Source: Flagellimonas sp947499585 (lineage in GTDB: Bacteria > Bacteroidota > Bacteroidia > Flavobacteriales > Flavobacteriaceae). From it: a stretch of 64,000 bases of DNA. The stretch lies in assembly GCF_044596045.1 (NCBI RefSeq), contig NZ_CP138995.1, forward strand, positions 992,001 through 1,056,000. The letters are read 5' to 3'. The notes under the pieces were generated by a model. That model worked only from the letters and a program-made list of their open reading frames with translations, was not told where the DNA came from and did no database searches. The translations under genes were made by a program, and so were the position numbers. Shown here in pieces: positions 1-9,541 of this stretch; position 1 is the stretch's first letter, and each line of letters begins with the position of its first letter.

Positions 1-297
1 ATACATGCTGTTCAATACCGAAAGTGGCCCCATGGCATCCATGGTAAAAAATCCATCATAAAGTAAAATTCCAATGATTTCAATGGTGTCTGTAGGAACT
101 TCATATAAGACGGCCATAGATTCTGTGTGGCCCATAGTGGCCAATTCTTCATCCGAATAGGCCGTACCATCTGATCTTAAGTTACGATCTTTTTTTTCTA
201 TTGCTATTCCTTCATTTGTATCAGTAACTGAAGACGTTTCTTTCTCTTGACATGACAGGAGCCCGATTGCCAAAATGATGATTATTGCATTTTTCAT
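1..297 (-). CDS. DJ-1/PfpI-like lipoprotein (C-terminus beyond window)
   Basis: Only the first 99 residues are inside the window. The start has a short hydrophobic segment ending in a lipobox (LLSC, Cys at about residue 16), so it is probably a lipoprotein. After a polar linker comes GILLYDGFFTMDAMGPLSVL, which fits the first strand and helix of the DJ-1/PfpI (ThiJ, AraC-regulator-like) fold. The catalytic Cys region lies outside the window, so activity cannot be judged. Its ATG overlaps the TGA of the preceding PepSY gene (ATGA), indicating translational coupling and membership of the metal-related operon that follows upstream. Confidence 0.7.
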   Translation of the reverse strand, partial: MKNAIIIILAIGLLSCQEKETSSVTDTNEGIAIEKKDRNLRSDGTAYSDEELATMGHTESMAVLYEVPTDTIEIIGILLYDGFFTMDAMGPLSVLNSMY

Positions 298-1031
298 TTT
301 CTACTTTTTTTTCGATTAAAAATTCTTGATGTTAATAGGTAAAGGCTGAATCCCGATAGGATGGTAACCAGTCCAAATAGAGCAAACACCCTAAGTAAAA
401 GGTTGTTGAAATTATCTCGCTCTTGATAGTCCATGGTATGAAGCATCCAAAAGAAATCAAAAACACGCCATTTGTTACTTCTAAAGGTTTGTACGTTACC
501 ATATTCTGTGGAGACATATACGGTTGTGTTAGCAGGCTCATCAAAAGTAATGGCGTATGCGGGTAATGGCCTGCCCCTATACTCATGATGTTTTCCTATT
601 TCAGTTAGATATTCCGTTGCTATTATTGGAGCATTTACAACTAGCTTTACCTTGGCTACATTTATACTTTGCTCTTTACTTAATGAGGGTAATTTTCGTC
701 CATTTTTTGCATCAAACAGAAAAACTTTTTTACCCTCTTCTGTCTGTGCTATCAATCTATAGGTAGGTTGATTTAGACTTGAGAAAACTTCTAAAGAAAC
801 AATACTGTCATTATTCCCAAGATTCTGAGTGAACATTGATGGAGACACCAAAGTATCTGAAGCAAAAATTGGGGCGTCTTTTTTCTTTAGTGTACTGCCT
901 CGTATTTCTTCAATGTTGGTCCAACTAAAATAGAGACCTCCAACTGTCCAAAGAAAGAATTGGACCCCTAAACTAACACCCAAATAGCGATGCCATTTTC
1001 GATTAAGTTGAATAAGTTTTCTTTTTGTCAT
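294..1031 (-). CDS. PepSY-type membrane protein
   Basis: A protein of about 245 residues with one hydrophobic helix near the N-terminus (after KLIQLNRKWHRYLGVSLG) and one near the C-terminus, flanking an extracytoplasmic region. This is the layout of PepSY-associated transmembrane proteins, often found beside siderophore or metal TonB receptors. I start it at the ATG giving MTKRKL; an in-frame ATG 33 bases upstream lies inside a hairpin and gives an unlikely N-terminus (MPGSIASG). It lies downstream of the TonB receptor and overlaps the DJ-1-like gene by four bases. Role in metal or ferric-complex handling at the inner membrane is inference from family and context. Confidence 0.75.
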   Translation of the reverse strand: MTKRKLIQLNRKWHRYLGVSLGVQFFLWTVGGLYFSWTNIEEIRGSTLKKKDAPIFASDTLVSPSMFTQNLGNNDSIVSLEVFSSLNQPTYRLIAQTEEGKKVFLFDAKNGRKLPSLSKEQSINVAKVKLVVNAPIIATEYLTEIGKHHEYRGRPLPAYAITFDEPANTTVYVSTEYGNVQTFRSNKWRVFDFFWMLHTMDYQERDNFNNLLLRVFALFGLVTILSGFSLYLLTSRIFNRKKSRK

Positions 1032-1035
1032 AATG

Positions 1036-1064
1036 GTAAGCCCAGAAGCAATGCTTCCGGGCAT
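1036..1064 (-). other. intergenic stem-loop between TonB receptor and PepSY gene
   Basis: Two arms (GCCCAGAAGC and GCTTCCGGGC) form a 10-bp stem with one mismatch around a 3-base loop. In the transcription direction of the neighbouring genes it has no following T-run, so it is more likely an mRNA stability or processing element that sets the level of the downstream genes than a true terminator. Function is inference. Confidence 0.45.
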
Positions 1065-1070
1065 TTTTAG

Positions 1071-3473
1071 TTAAAATCTATATGTAACTGAGCTTCCAAA
1101 AGTTAATGGCACCGCTGTCCTAACATTTCTGCTGCCAAAACTAGTATCCGCATTTCCAAAGGCCAAATAGGTTTCATCTGTGAGGTTTTGCCCCCAAATA
1201 GCCAATTGGTAATTTTTATAGTCAAAAGTGACCCGAGCGTTTAATAATGTATATGAAGGTTGTTCCAAAGTATTTTGAATATCTGTATAATAACTGCCTA
1301 TACTTCTAAGTTCCGTTCTAAAAGCTCCCTTTAATTCTTTGGAAAGACCTGTTGTATATTGAGCGCCTAGAAAAAATGTATACTCTGGTGCATTGCCCAA
1401 CGAGTTACCGCTTATATCTGCCCTTATCTCTTCTCCAGAAAGGAAATCTTGCCGTATTAGTTCAAAATCCTTGTACTCAGTGTCCGTAAACCCAAAACTT
1501 GTATCAAATTGCAATCCGGTTACTGGTATTACGGCAGCTTCCAACTCAACTCCAAATGATGTTGCATCGCCTACATTTTCCCTTGCAAATGTAGATGGAG
1601 CCACTAAGTTGAAAAACTGAATATCTGTCCAGTCAATATAAAAAGCTGTTGCTCCCAACCTAAAGCGATTATTAGAAGTGTTTACCTTATAACCCAACTC
1701 AAAGTTGTTTGAGTATTCTGGGTCAAAGGTCTGATCTGTCCCTTCTGGCAATCGCTGGGCATTTATGCCTCCTGCCCTAAAACCCCTAGTGTAACTTGCA
1801 TATAAATTGGAATTGCTATTAGGGGTGAAAGAGATGGCAGCTTTAGGTGATATTGCTGAATAGTTTCCATTTTCAGTAATCTCTGGATTAAATTCTACGA
1901 ACGTTCCATTGGAAAAGATTAAATCTCCAAATCCATTGAATGTGGCTTTGCGTTCCTCATAATCATAACGAAGACCTCCTGTAAACTGAAACTTTTGGGT
2001 AAGGTTGACACTAAATTCTCCAAAAGCAGCAAACCCTTTGTTTGATCCTTCATTTTTAGAGATAATGTTGGAACCTCTTGGAAGCCCAAAAAAATCTGCT
2101 TCGGTGTCAGTCAATTCTTGAGCTAAATTAGTGGAGGGTTCAAATGCATTTTGTGTGAAACCAAAAAACCCTCCGGTGTATTGCCATTTAGAATCTAAAT
2201 TGACCGAATTGATTCTGAACTCCTGGCTCCATACCTCTTGCGGAGGAAGTTTCTCGCCAATCTGATTATCAACAAAAGAATGGAAAAAACCAGGAAAGTC
2301 TATGTCTTCAAATGCCAGAACAAGATTTTGATAGGTTGTTATGGAACTCAATGTGTGGCTTTCCCCAAAATATTTGGCAACCAAAGCTGTATTGACAATG
2401 TTTCTATTATGGCTTGCTAATCGACTTAAATATATCTTGTTAGGATTTTCAAAGGCGATTTCTTCATTCGGTTGCGAAATGAAAAACCCTGAGGCATCCG
2501 ACCAATCTCTTTGTCCCTTTACATTAAGAGAAAGGCTTAGCTTTTGGCTTGCCAACCACTTTAAACTAAGATTTCCATATAAGTTATTAAAATCACCAAC
2601 TGATTCTCCATTTAATGAGACATCGGGTATGGGTGCTAAAGAGGCATCGTTTTCCCAATATCCAGCCCTAGATTGAAATAGACCACTAAAACCAAAGAAT
2701 AGTTTGTTCTTTACTAAAGGAGTTTTAATGCTTACTGCATGACGCTGTAAACTTAAATTTCCAAAACCAACCTCGGCAAAACCTTCAGTTTTATTTGTTG
2801 GTTGCTTAGTCAAGATATTGATAACTCCACCCATTGCGTTTCTACCAAACAGTGTGCCTTGAGGCCCTCTAAGAACCTCAATACGCTCAATATCTGTTAA
2901 GGCAAATCCGTTTGCAATAATGTCCAACTGATTTACATCATCAATATAAGTTGCCACAGCAGGATTCTCGCTAAAAACCTGTATGCCCCTAATAGATTGG
3001 ATGGCTTGGAATGGCACACCAGATTCTTGATAGAGGTAATTAGGTACAACTGCTGTAAGTCCATCCAAGCCCCAAGTACGAGTGTCCTCAATAGTTTTAC
3101 TGTTCAATGAAGTAATAGAGATGGGAGAAGCCACTAAAGTTTCTTCACGCTTTCTTGCTGAAACCACCACATCTCCTAAAACTGTAGTTTGTTCCAACAA
3201 GATGATAGTTAGTTCAGATTCATCAATGACATTCACAGTCTGTGCTGCAAAGCCAAGCGCAGAGATAACCACGGTTTTTACGGGAGTATTTACCTTTAGC
3301 ATAAACATCCCCTCTTTATTGGTTGCTGTACCAAGGTCACTATTTAGAACCGAGATATTTGCCAAAGGGACAGGATTATCTTGAGAATCTATAACATTCC
3401 CTTTTAGAGTAATTTGAGCAGTTGCTGTTAAAAACGAACATGCAAAAATCACTAGTATTAATGCTCTTTTCAT
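1071..3473 (-). CDS. TonB-dependent receptor, metal-complex type
   Basis: An 800-residue outer-membrane receptor. Signal peptide of about 19 residues (ends TATAQ), then a carboxypeptidase-like regulatory domain (about 22-95: GNVIDSQDNPVPLANISV), a plug domain (about 105-225; RIEVLRGPQGTLFGRNAMGG) and a 22-strand-type barrel ending in a terminal Phe (TYRF). The plug style resembles iron/siderophore-type receptors rather than SusC. It sits 10 bases downstream of the Met-rich outer-membrane protein gene and upstream of a PepSY gene, so it is probably one unit for uptake of a metal or metal chelate. The exact ligand cannot be read from sequence. Confidence 0.88.
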   Translation of the reverse strand: MKRALILVIFACSFLTATAQITLKGNVIDSQDNPVPLANISVLNSDLGTATNKEGMFMLKVNTPVKTVVISALGFAAQTVNVIDESELTIILLEQTTVLGDVVVSARKREETLVASPISITSLNSKTIEDTRTWGLDGLTAVVPNYLYQESGVPFQAIQSIRGIQVFSENPAVATYIDDVNQLDIIANGFALTDIERIEVLRGPQGTLFGRNAMGGVINILTKQPTNKTEGFAEVGFGNLSLQRHAVSIKTPLVKNKLFFGFSGLFQSRAGYWENDASLAPIPDVSLNGESVGDFNNLYGNLSLKWLASQKLSLSLNVKGQRDWSDASGFFISQPNEEIAFENPNKIYLSRLASHNRNIVNTALVAKYFGESHTLSSITTYQNLVLAFEDIDFPGFFHSFVDNQIGEKLPPQEVWSQEFRINSVNLDSKWQYTGGFFGFTQNAFEPSTNLAQELTDTEADFFGLPRGSNIISKNEGSNKGFAAFGEFSVNLTQKFQFTGGLRYDYEERKATFNGFGDLIFSNGTFVEFNPEITENGNYSAISPKAAISFTPNSNSNLYASYTRGFRAGGINAQRLPEGTDQTFDPEYSNNFELGYKVNTSNNRFRLGATAFYIDWTDIQFFNLVAPSTFARENVGDATSFGVELEAAVIPVTGLQFDTSFGFTDTEYKDFELIRQDFLSGEEIRADISGNSLGNAPEYTFFLGAQYTTGLSKELKGAFRTELRSIGSYYTDIQNTLEQPSYTLLNARVTFDYKNYQLAIWGQNLTDETYLAFGNADTSFGSRNVRTAVPLTFGSSVTYRF

Positions 3474-3483
3474 AAAATAGATC

Positions 3484-4503
3484 TTAGAAAGAGTATTGTG
3501 TTCCCAAAGTTAAGGTCTCCTTTATCTTCAATTGAATACCATTTAGGTCTTGGTAAAGCGGATATCCAAATTCAAACCCAAACCTTAGGTTTTTAAGTGC
3601 CCCTTTTGAAATATAGGTATTTACTCCAATGCCTGAGTTGATATAGGTTCCACCAGAGTTATTAGTATCGGCGGTAATGACCATCATTGGATTTAGGTTT
3701 GGATCCTCCCTTTCAATTTCCCCAACAATAAGCCCTTCAATTCTGGCAGATAGACTTATCCAATTACTCGTCCTAACGGCAAACCAGTTGTTTAGGCTGT
3801 ATCGATTGCCGTAACGGTATTCTCTATCATTTTCTCCAAATCGGAACACCCCTCTTATTTGACTTCCCCAGGAAATAGATTCATTTTGACCTAAATAGGT
3901 CAATGCCAAGTTGGGGTCAAACGTACCACTACCCACCTGCATAGGATAAGGCAATTCTGTTTCATTTGGTGTGGAAGCTGGAGTAACATCACTCTCGGTA
4001 ACACTTCCAGTTGGAATTGAGAATCCTAATTGTCCATGAAGTGTTTGCTGGTTTTTGTTGAAGAACTTATATAAAATAGCAAGTTGAATATCTCCAAAAC
4101 CGCTGGATTCTGTAGTGAATGTTCCTCCCATACGGGTAATATGGTCCATTTCCATAGATAGATAATTAAACATGGCCATTAAGGTGACTTTATCACTAGG
4201 TGCAAACATGGCTCCTAGCATATGCATGTTCATGGGCATACTTGTAGGAGTTACCATATAATTGGCTAAAGCATCATCAAAAGAGGCATCATCACTGCCC
4301 TGTTTAAGTTCATCCATATTCATATACATATAGCGATAGGAAAACATCCACTCTCCCTTACCATGCATATGATCCCCCATTACTGAAATTGGGGCATGTC
4401 CATCTGGTCTGCCGGCAGACCATTTTTGAGATTCATCATTAATTTCTTGTGCATAAAATGCGATTGTGGCCATCATTAAAATGGCCGATATATATTTTTT
4501 CAT
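3484..4503 (-). CDS. Met/His-rich outer-membrane beta-barrel protein
   Basis: A 339-residue protein with a signal peptide (MKKYISAILMMATIAFYAQ) and a barrel-type pattern ending in QYSF. The N-terminal third is unusually rich in Met and His (GDHMHGKGEWMFSYRYMYMNM, then TSMPMNMHMLGAMF and LSMEMDHITRMGG), which suggests binding of soft metals such as Cu(I). The rest resembles the MetA-pathway/phenol-degradation type transporter barrels found in metal clusters. It lies between a Cys-rich small protein and a TonB receptor on the same strand. Copper is inferred from residue composition only. Confidence 0.7.
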   Translation of the reverse strand: MKKYISAILMMATIAFYAQEINDESQKWSAGRPDGHAPISVMGDHMHGKGEWMFSYRYMYMNMDELKQGSDDASFDDALANYMVTPTSMPMNMHMLGAMFAPSDKVTLMAMFNYLSMEMDHITRMGGTFTTESSGFGDIQLAILYKFFNKNQQTLHGQLGFSIPTGSVTESDVTPASTPNETELPYPMQVGSGTFDPNLALTYLGQNESISWGSQIRGVFRFGENDREYRYGNRYSLNNWFAVRTSNWISLSARIEGLIVGEIEREDPNLNPMMVITADTNNSGGTYINSGIGVNTYISKGALKNLRFGFEFGYPLYQDLNGIQLKIKETLTLGTQYSF

Positions 4504-4591
4504 CGGTTTTTATTATTGAAATGGTAGGCGATTGTTTTACAACGAATGTTATATCAAATCACTTTAAAATAAATTTATGTAAGCGTGTATA

Positions 4592-4966
4592 CTAAGAAAG
4601 AGTGCTGGGAGGGTGAAAATTGAAAGAACAGTAAAGGAAGGTATAGCAATTGCTATAATCAAAGTCATTTTGATTTAGAACAACATTTAGCTTTTTGGAA
4701 TTACAATACAACAAATCAACAAATCCAATAGGGTATTCTTCCAAAGCAATTTTAGGAAGGTTCTGTTTTTTTTCTTCGTTCTGTTCAGAAAGTCGCTGCA
4801 TTAGATAACACTTACCATTACATTGCAATTCTACCTTATCCTTATTGATACAAAGAAATTCTGCTATATAATCTTCATAGATAACATACTCCAACATTGG
4901 CGCAATAGGTCGTACCATGGCCACTAGATAGAGCAATACAAAACAATATACAATTGAGTGTTTCAA
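4592..4966 (-). CDS. Cys-containing small membrane-anchored protein of metal cluster
   Basis: A 124-residue protein with an N-terminal hydrophobic segment (about 3-20) followed by LEYVIYEDYIAEFLCINKDK and a CNGKCYLM motif. This matches a recurrent family of uncharacterised Bacteroidota proteins that start metal/TonB receptor operons. The CxxxC pair could bind a metal ion or form a disulfide. It is the first gene of the minus-strand cluster, and a TAATTTTG -7-like element lies upstream near 4990. No known enzymatic motif. Confidence 0.65.
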   Translation of the reverse strand: MKHSIVYCFVLLYLVAMVRPIAPMLEYVIYEDYIAEFLCINKDKVELQCNGKCYLMQRLSEQNEEKKQNLPKIALEEYPIGFVDLLYCNSKKLNVVLNQNDFDYSNCYTFLYCSFNFHPPSTLS

Positions 4967-5003
4967 CTATGTTGTTTACGTATTGCAAAATTAGGTTATA
5001 AAG

Positions 5004-5036
5004 TGCAAAAAGTCTTAAATAAGGCGCACTTTTGCA
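5004..5036. promoter_or_regulatory. inverted repeat in divergent promoter region
   Basis: TGCAAAAAGT and ACTTTTGCA form a nearly perfect inverted repeat (one extra A) separated by 14 bases in the short gap between the metal cluster (minus) and the EamA gene (plus). It could be an operator for a metal-responsive repressor. The arms resemble the TTTGCA of Bacteroidota promoters, so chance is possible. Confidence 0.3.
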
Positions 5037-5051
5037 TCTTAAAATTTAAAC

Positions 5052-5957
5052 GTGAACGAACACAAAAGAAAGTGGGTTTATCTGATAGTGCTCTCTATAA
5101 TATGGGGAACATCTTACATCCTTATAAAGAAAGGGTTAGAGGGTTTTAATCCTATTCAACTGGGCTCTATTCGTATTGTTTTGGCAGCATTTTTCTTGTT
5201 CATAGTTGGATTTAAATCCTTAAGAACTATTTCTAAAAAAGAATGGTTTTGGGTAGGGGTTTCTGGAATTATAGGAAGTTTTATTCCAATGTTTTTGTTC
5301 GCCTTTGCTGAAACGGAAATTGATAGCAGCATAGCATCAATACTAAATTCATTGGTTCCCCTTTTTACTTTATTTGTTGGACTTTTCGCTTTTGGAGTTG
5401 GGTTTACTAAAAATCAATTGTTAGGTGTTGTAATTGGGCTGTTTGGAGCAGCTTTTCTCATTTTTTTTGGAACCGAGGTGAATCCAGATCAAAATTATTG
5501 GTATTCCGGGTTAGTTATCATAGCCACCATTTGTTATGCATGCAATGCGAACATTATAAAGAATAAGTTACAAGATGTATCTCCCATGAGTATTGCTGTT
5601 GGGAATTTTACTGTGATTTTGGTGCCAGGCATTGTTATTCTGCTGTTTTCTGGTTTTTGGAGGAATGAAGTAACTGAAGGCCCCAACTTTTTAAGTTCAT
5701 TAGGATACATTGTAATTCTATGTATAATGGGGACTTGCGTTGCCAAAGTCATGTTCAATAAATTGGTTCAGATTTCTACGGCGGTATTTTCTGTTTCGGT
5801 AACGTATTTAATTCCCATAGTTGGTATTTTTTGGGGCGTATTGGATGGGGAAAAGTTTACAATGTGGCAACTATTGGCTGCTTTGGTAATTCTTTTTGGG
5901 GTATATATGGTAAACAAAAAAAAGACGCCGCAAAGGACGCCTTCTTTAAAAAAGTAG
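5052..5957 (+). CDS. EamA (DMT) family transporter
   Basis: A 301-residue integral membrane protein with about ten hydrophobic helices arranged as two EamA repeats (first repeat begins WGTSYILIKKGLEGFNPIQLGSIR). Family members export or exchange small metabolites; the substrate is not predictable. The start is a GTG (MNEHKRKW), since no ATG lies in frame before the first helix. The last codons carry a Lys-rich tail (NKKKTPQRTPSLKK). It converges on the M16 protease gene with only 7 bases between stops and no clear terminator. Confidence 0.85.
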   Translation: MNEHKRKWVYLIVLSIIWGTSYILIKKGLEGFNPIQLGSIRIVLAAFFLFIVGFKSLRTISKKEWFWVGVSGIIGSFIPMFLFAFAETEIDSSIASILNSLVPLFTLFVGLFAFGVGFTKNQLLGVVIGLFGAAFLIFFGTEVNPDQNYWYSGLVIIATICYACNANIIKNKLQDVSPMSIAVGNFTVILVPGIVILLFSGFWRNEVTEGPNFLSSLGYIVILCIMGTCVAKVMFNKLVQISTAVFSVSVTYLIPIVGIFWGVLDGEKFTMWQLLAALVILFGVYMVNKKKTPQRTPSLKK

Positions 5958-5964
5958 TTTGATA

Positions 5965-8037
5965 TTATTCGAAATCGGAGGCTGTCACACCTTCATTGAC
6001 TTTAATTTCTTTTACCACAAATTCAAAGTTTTGCGGCCCCATTACCTGCGTGAGCTTAAATGGAAACTTGATGCCTGAAATCTCCTGGTAATCATGAAAC
6101 CCCAGTGTATTTGTCATTTGTTGGTCTTGTACTTCCTCTACACTGGTTTCTTGCAGTTTAAGACCTGTTTCCACATCATAAAATGAAGATTTTTTGTCCG
6201 TTATCTTAAGCTTATATGCTTTTTTATCACCTATGGATTCAATACCTTCTAAAGTAATATTGCCGGCTGTCAAATAGTTCAACTCTGGAAAAGCAGCAGA
6301 TTCTTCTTTCACTCTTTCAACCTCTTCTGGGGAGAGGTCTTTCCTTTGACCTTGAGATACCATGTAGCCCTTATCACCATCCAAAACTTGTTTTTGCATG
6401 GAATTTCCCATGACTTTTACATCTTGCATGAATTGATTTCTAGTGGTTTTCTTCATTTCCAGCTCCAACTTCATTCCCTGCATCTCTGCTTCAGCCAACA
6501 TTGCATATGATTCCACTCCTTCTAATTTTTCCCTTCCTCCAATCACTTCTATATACTTTTCCAAAATAGCTTCTACGGTTATTCCTTCTGGAATTGCGGA
6601 ATCATAATCTGGCTTTTCTGTTTTGCTTGCATGCTTGTCATAAAATAAAACAGGAATTGTTTTATCATTAAAGGTCACTTTTTCAAGATTCTCCAAGACC
6701 TCACTTCCTTTTCCGGTCACCACGATTCTAGCATTTGAGGAGGAAAAATACTTTTGTGCTGCTTTTTGTACATCAGCTATGGTTACCGCATCAATTCGTT
6801 CCAAGTAGGTTTTATAAAAATCTTTGGACAAATCTTCGGTTTCAATGTTTAAAGCATAATTGGCAATGGTCTCAGGTTTTTCCAAAGCCATAACAAAACT
6901 CCCGGCATATTTAGCTTTTGCATTGGTAAGCTCTTCTTCCGTAACAGGTTCTTTTATAATTCTATCTATTTCACTTAGGATTTGAACTACTGAACTATCC
7001 GTAACTGTATTTCTTACTTGTGCGTATGCATTAAATCGCATTGGGCTATACTTATTGTCCCTAATACCAGAATAAGAGCCGTATGTGTATCCTTTATCTT
7101 CTCGAAGGTTCATATTCAGCCTAGCTTGTGATCCTCCTCCCAATACTCTATTGGCTAAGAGAGCATCTAAATAATCTTCATCCTTCATTTTCAATTCAGT
7201 TATATTTTGCACCACAACCTCTGATTGCACCGAATTGGGAACATCTACAAAATTAATTTGAGTGTATTGTGCATCTTTAGGTTTGGTATAACTAAAGGAA
7301 GGGGGTACTGCTTTTGACCATGGAGTAAAATAAGTTGTAACAAGCTCTTTCACATTTTCAAAGTCCACATCTCCAATAACTACCAGATAAGCATTTGCAG
7401 GCACAAAATAGGACCTGTAGTATTGTTCTACATCCATCAAAGTAACGTTATTGACAGTTTCTTCGGAAGTAATCTCTCCATAAGGATGGTTTTTTCCGTA
7501 TGCCAATGCCAATTGCACTCTTGTTGCAATGGCAGAAACATCTTTTTCCTCAGATTTTATCCCTGTAATAATTTTGTCTTTTTCCTTATCAAATTCCTCT
7601 TGGGTAAAATTGGGATTTAACGCAGCATCGGTCATAAGCTCTAGAATTCTAGGGAAGTATTTGGAAAGACAGCTTGCAAAAGCACTTTGGTCACTGATAT
7701 TTATTGAAGCTCCTAAAAAATCCACTTCTTCATAAAAATCATCTTTTTGAATGGACTTGGATCCTTTGCCCAATAAACTAGATGTTAAATCTGAAACACC
7801 TGCCTTGTCTCCTTGCAAAATGGGTGGGTTGTCTATGGTCAATTGAATAGAAACTCTTGGTAACTTATGATTTTCCACTACCATAACCTTGAGTCCGTTA
7901 TTTAGTTCAAAGCGGGCGGGTTCTTTTAAATTTATTTCTGGAGCAGGACCAGCTTTGGGTTGTGTGCTCCTATCAATTTGTGCATACGATACCGTCATGA
8001 AAAAGGACAGTAAAGAAAAAATTATATACTTTTTCAT
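5965..8037 (-). CDS. M16 peptidase-like subunit lacking HxxEH, with C-terminal LolA-like domain
   Basis: A 690-residue exported protein (signal peptide ends SYAQ). Residues about 35-465 are two M16 peptidase domains. The zinc motif HxxEH is absent: the matching place reads DLTSSLLGKGSKS. The Arg/Tyr-containing C-domain motif (GGGSQARLNMNLREDKGYTYGSY) is kept. This is the non-catalytic partner of a two-gene M16B protease. Residues about 485-690 form an extra beta-rich domain like outer-membrane lipoprotein-sorting factors (EVIGGREKLEGVESYAMLAEAEMQG). It is one base from the active partner's stop and is surely cotranscribed. Substrate unknown; periplasmic peptide turnover is likely. Confidence 0.85.
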   Translation of the reverse strand: MKKYIIFSLLSFFMTVSYAQIDRSTQPKAGPAPEINLKEPARFELNNGLKVMVVENHKLPRVSIQLTIDNPPILQGDKAGVSDLTSSLLGKGSKSIQKDDFYEEVDFLGASINISDQSAFASCLSKYFPRILELMTDAALNPNFTQEEFDKEKDKIITGIKSEEKDVSAIATRVQLALAYGKNHPYGEITSEETVNNVTLMDVEQYYRSYFVPANAYLVVIGDVDFENVKELVTTYFTPWSKAVPPSFSYTKPKDAQYTQINFVDVPNSVQSEVVVQNITELKMKDEDYLDALLANRVLGGGSQARLNMNLREDKGYTYGSYSGIRDNKYSPMRFNAYAQVRNTVTDSSVVQILSEIDRIIKEPVTEEELTNAKAKYAGSFVMALEKPETIANYALNIETEDLSKDFYKTYLERIDAVTIADVQKAAQKYFSSSNARIVVTGKGSEVLENLEKVTFNDKTIPVLFYDKHASKTEKPDYDSAIPEGITVEAILEKYIEVIGGREKLEGVESYAMLAEAEMQGMKLELEMKKTTRNQFMQDVKVMGNSMQKQVLDGDKGYMVSQGQRKDLSPEEVERVKEESAAFPELNYLTAGNITLEGIESIGDKKAYKLKITDKKSSFYDVETGLKLQETSVEEVQDQQMTNTLGFHDYQEISGIKFPFKLTQVMGPQNFEFVVKEIKVNEGVTASDFE

Positions 8038-8038
8038 T

Positions 8039-9361
8039 TTAATTGGCTTCTTTTTGTTCTGGTAAATACTCTAATTCTACCCTTTGATTCACGTTCAAAT
8101 ATTTTTTCGCAACTTCCATTATCTCCTCACGGGTGATGGAACGATAAATATCAATCTCTGTGTTTATGAGGTTAGTGTTATCACGTAGCATATAATTTTC
8201 TGCAAGAGAGTTTGCTATTCCCGCGATACTACTGTTGGCATTTACAAAGTTGTTTTCAAACTTGTTCTGAAGTTTCTGGTAGTCTTTTTCCGAAATCAAT
8301 TCTGACTGTACTTTTACAATCTCTGCATCGATTTCATTCTTAATATCTTGAATTGAGTTTTCGCCTACGGGTAGACCACCAACTATGTACGAACTATAAT
8401 CTTCAGCATCAATAGGCACTGAAAATATTTGAAGTGCTATTTTTTTCTCATCTACCAACTTTTTATACAACTTGGAACTTTCGCCATCGCTTAAATAGGT
8501 AGAGATCATGTTGATTACATAGGCATCTCTGTCGGCTTGTCCGGGAGTTCTATAGGCAAGCAAAATTGCTGGAATCTGAATATTGGGATCATGGTAATTT
8601 GCCTTTATGGTTGTTGTAATTGGGTCTTCAACAACAATATTTCTTTTTATCTCAGCGCCTCTAGGTATTGGACCAAAATAATCAGAGACCATTTTTTTTG
8701 TTTTTTCTGTATCAAAGTCCCCTGCTATGACCAAAACAGCATTGTTAGGAACATAGTAAGTTTTGTTGAAATTTTTAAAGTCATCAAGAGTTGCACTTGC
8801 TAAGTGATCTAGAGAACCGATTACTCCCCATCTGTATGGATGTTTGGTGTATAGATTTTTAAGAAGTTCATCAAAAAAGGCACCATAGGGAGAGTTATCC
8901 ACTCTAAGTCTTCTTTCTTCTTGAACCACTTCTTTTTGCGTGTCCACGCCAACTTGTCCTATAATGGGGTGCATTAATCGCTCTGATTCTAACCACAATC
9001 CTGTTTCTAGACTGTTAGAAGGAAATGTTTCATAGTAATATGTGCGATCCAGAAAAGTATTGGCGTTGCCACTTCCTCCATTTGAGGAGACTATTTTATC
9101 CCATTCCCCTCTTTCTATATTTTTGGTTCCTTCAAACAATAGGTGCTCAAAAAAATGGGCAAATCCCGTTTTGCTAGGATCCTCATCTTTAGAGCCCACA
9201 TGGTACATTACCGCAGTTGTAACTACAGGCGCAGTATTGTCTTGATGCAAGATTACATGGAGTCCGTTATCTAAATCATACTCCTCAAAAGCAACTTCTT
9301 GTGCTGCAAGAAAGTTCCCTGCTGAGAGTACGAAAAGCGCGGATAGTAAATGTCTTTTCAT
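8039..9361 (-). CDS. M16 family zinc metallopeptidase, catalytic subunit
   Basis: A 440-residue exported protease (signal peptide to about residue 20, NFLAAQ). It carries the inverted zinc motif HFFEH at residues 69-73 (His69, Glu72, His73), with the downstream acidic ligand region at QKEVVQEERR. The second domain has the substrate-stabilising region (SDGESSKLYKKLVDEKK). Its partner immediately downstream lacks the zinc site, as in other M16B heterodimers, which clamp and cut short peptides. First gene of the pair; 180 bases separate it from the divergent DUF4199 gene. Confidence 0.9.
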   Translation of the reverse strand: MKRHLLSALFVLSAGNFLAAQEVAFEEYDLDNGLHVILHQDNTAPVVTTAVMYHVGSKDEDPSKTGFAHFFEHLLFEGTKNIERGEWDKIVSSNGGSGNANTFLDRTYYYETFPSNSLETGLWLESERLMHPIIGQVGVDTQKEVVQEERRLRVDNSPYGAFFDELLKNLYTKHPYRWGVIGSLDHLASATLDDFKNFNKTYYVPNNAVLVIAGDFDTEKTKKMVSDYFGPIPRGAEIKRNIVVEDPITTTIKANYHDPNIQIPAILLAYRTPGQADRDAYVINMISTYLSDGESSKLYKKLVDEKKIALQIFSVPIDAEDYSSYIVGGLPVGENSIQDIKNEIDAEIVKVQSELISEKDYQKLQNKFENNFVNANSSIAGIANSLAENYMLRDNTNLINTEIDIYRSITREEIMEVAKKYLNVNQRVELEYLPEQKEAN

Positions 9362-9541
9362 GATAATGAATTTTGTATTGGTGTAATAAATAGGATTAGT
9401 GTTGAATTTTAGATTGATGTTACACTAAATATAGGATAAAATTTAAAAGGGATATGGATTATCAAGCAAGTCTTTAACAAGAAATAATGGCATAATTCAC
9501 CAACATTCAGTAAATTAAACATCCACCAATAATTTAACGAG

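Noticed and set aside
1031..1064. Upstream ATG giving MPGSIASGLTI for the PepSY gene
   Set aside because: It lies within a stem-loop and the peptide it adds is not like the family N-terminus; the internal ATG begins with MTKRKLIQLNRKWH as expected.
5920..5957. GACGCC repeat at the end of the EamA gene as a terminator
   Set aside because: The two copies are direct repeats, not inverted, and no stem with T-run is formed.
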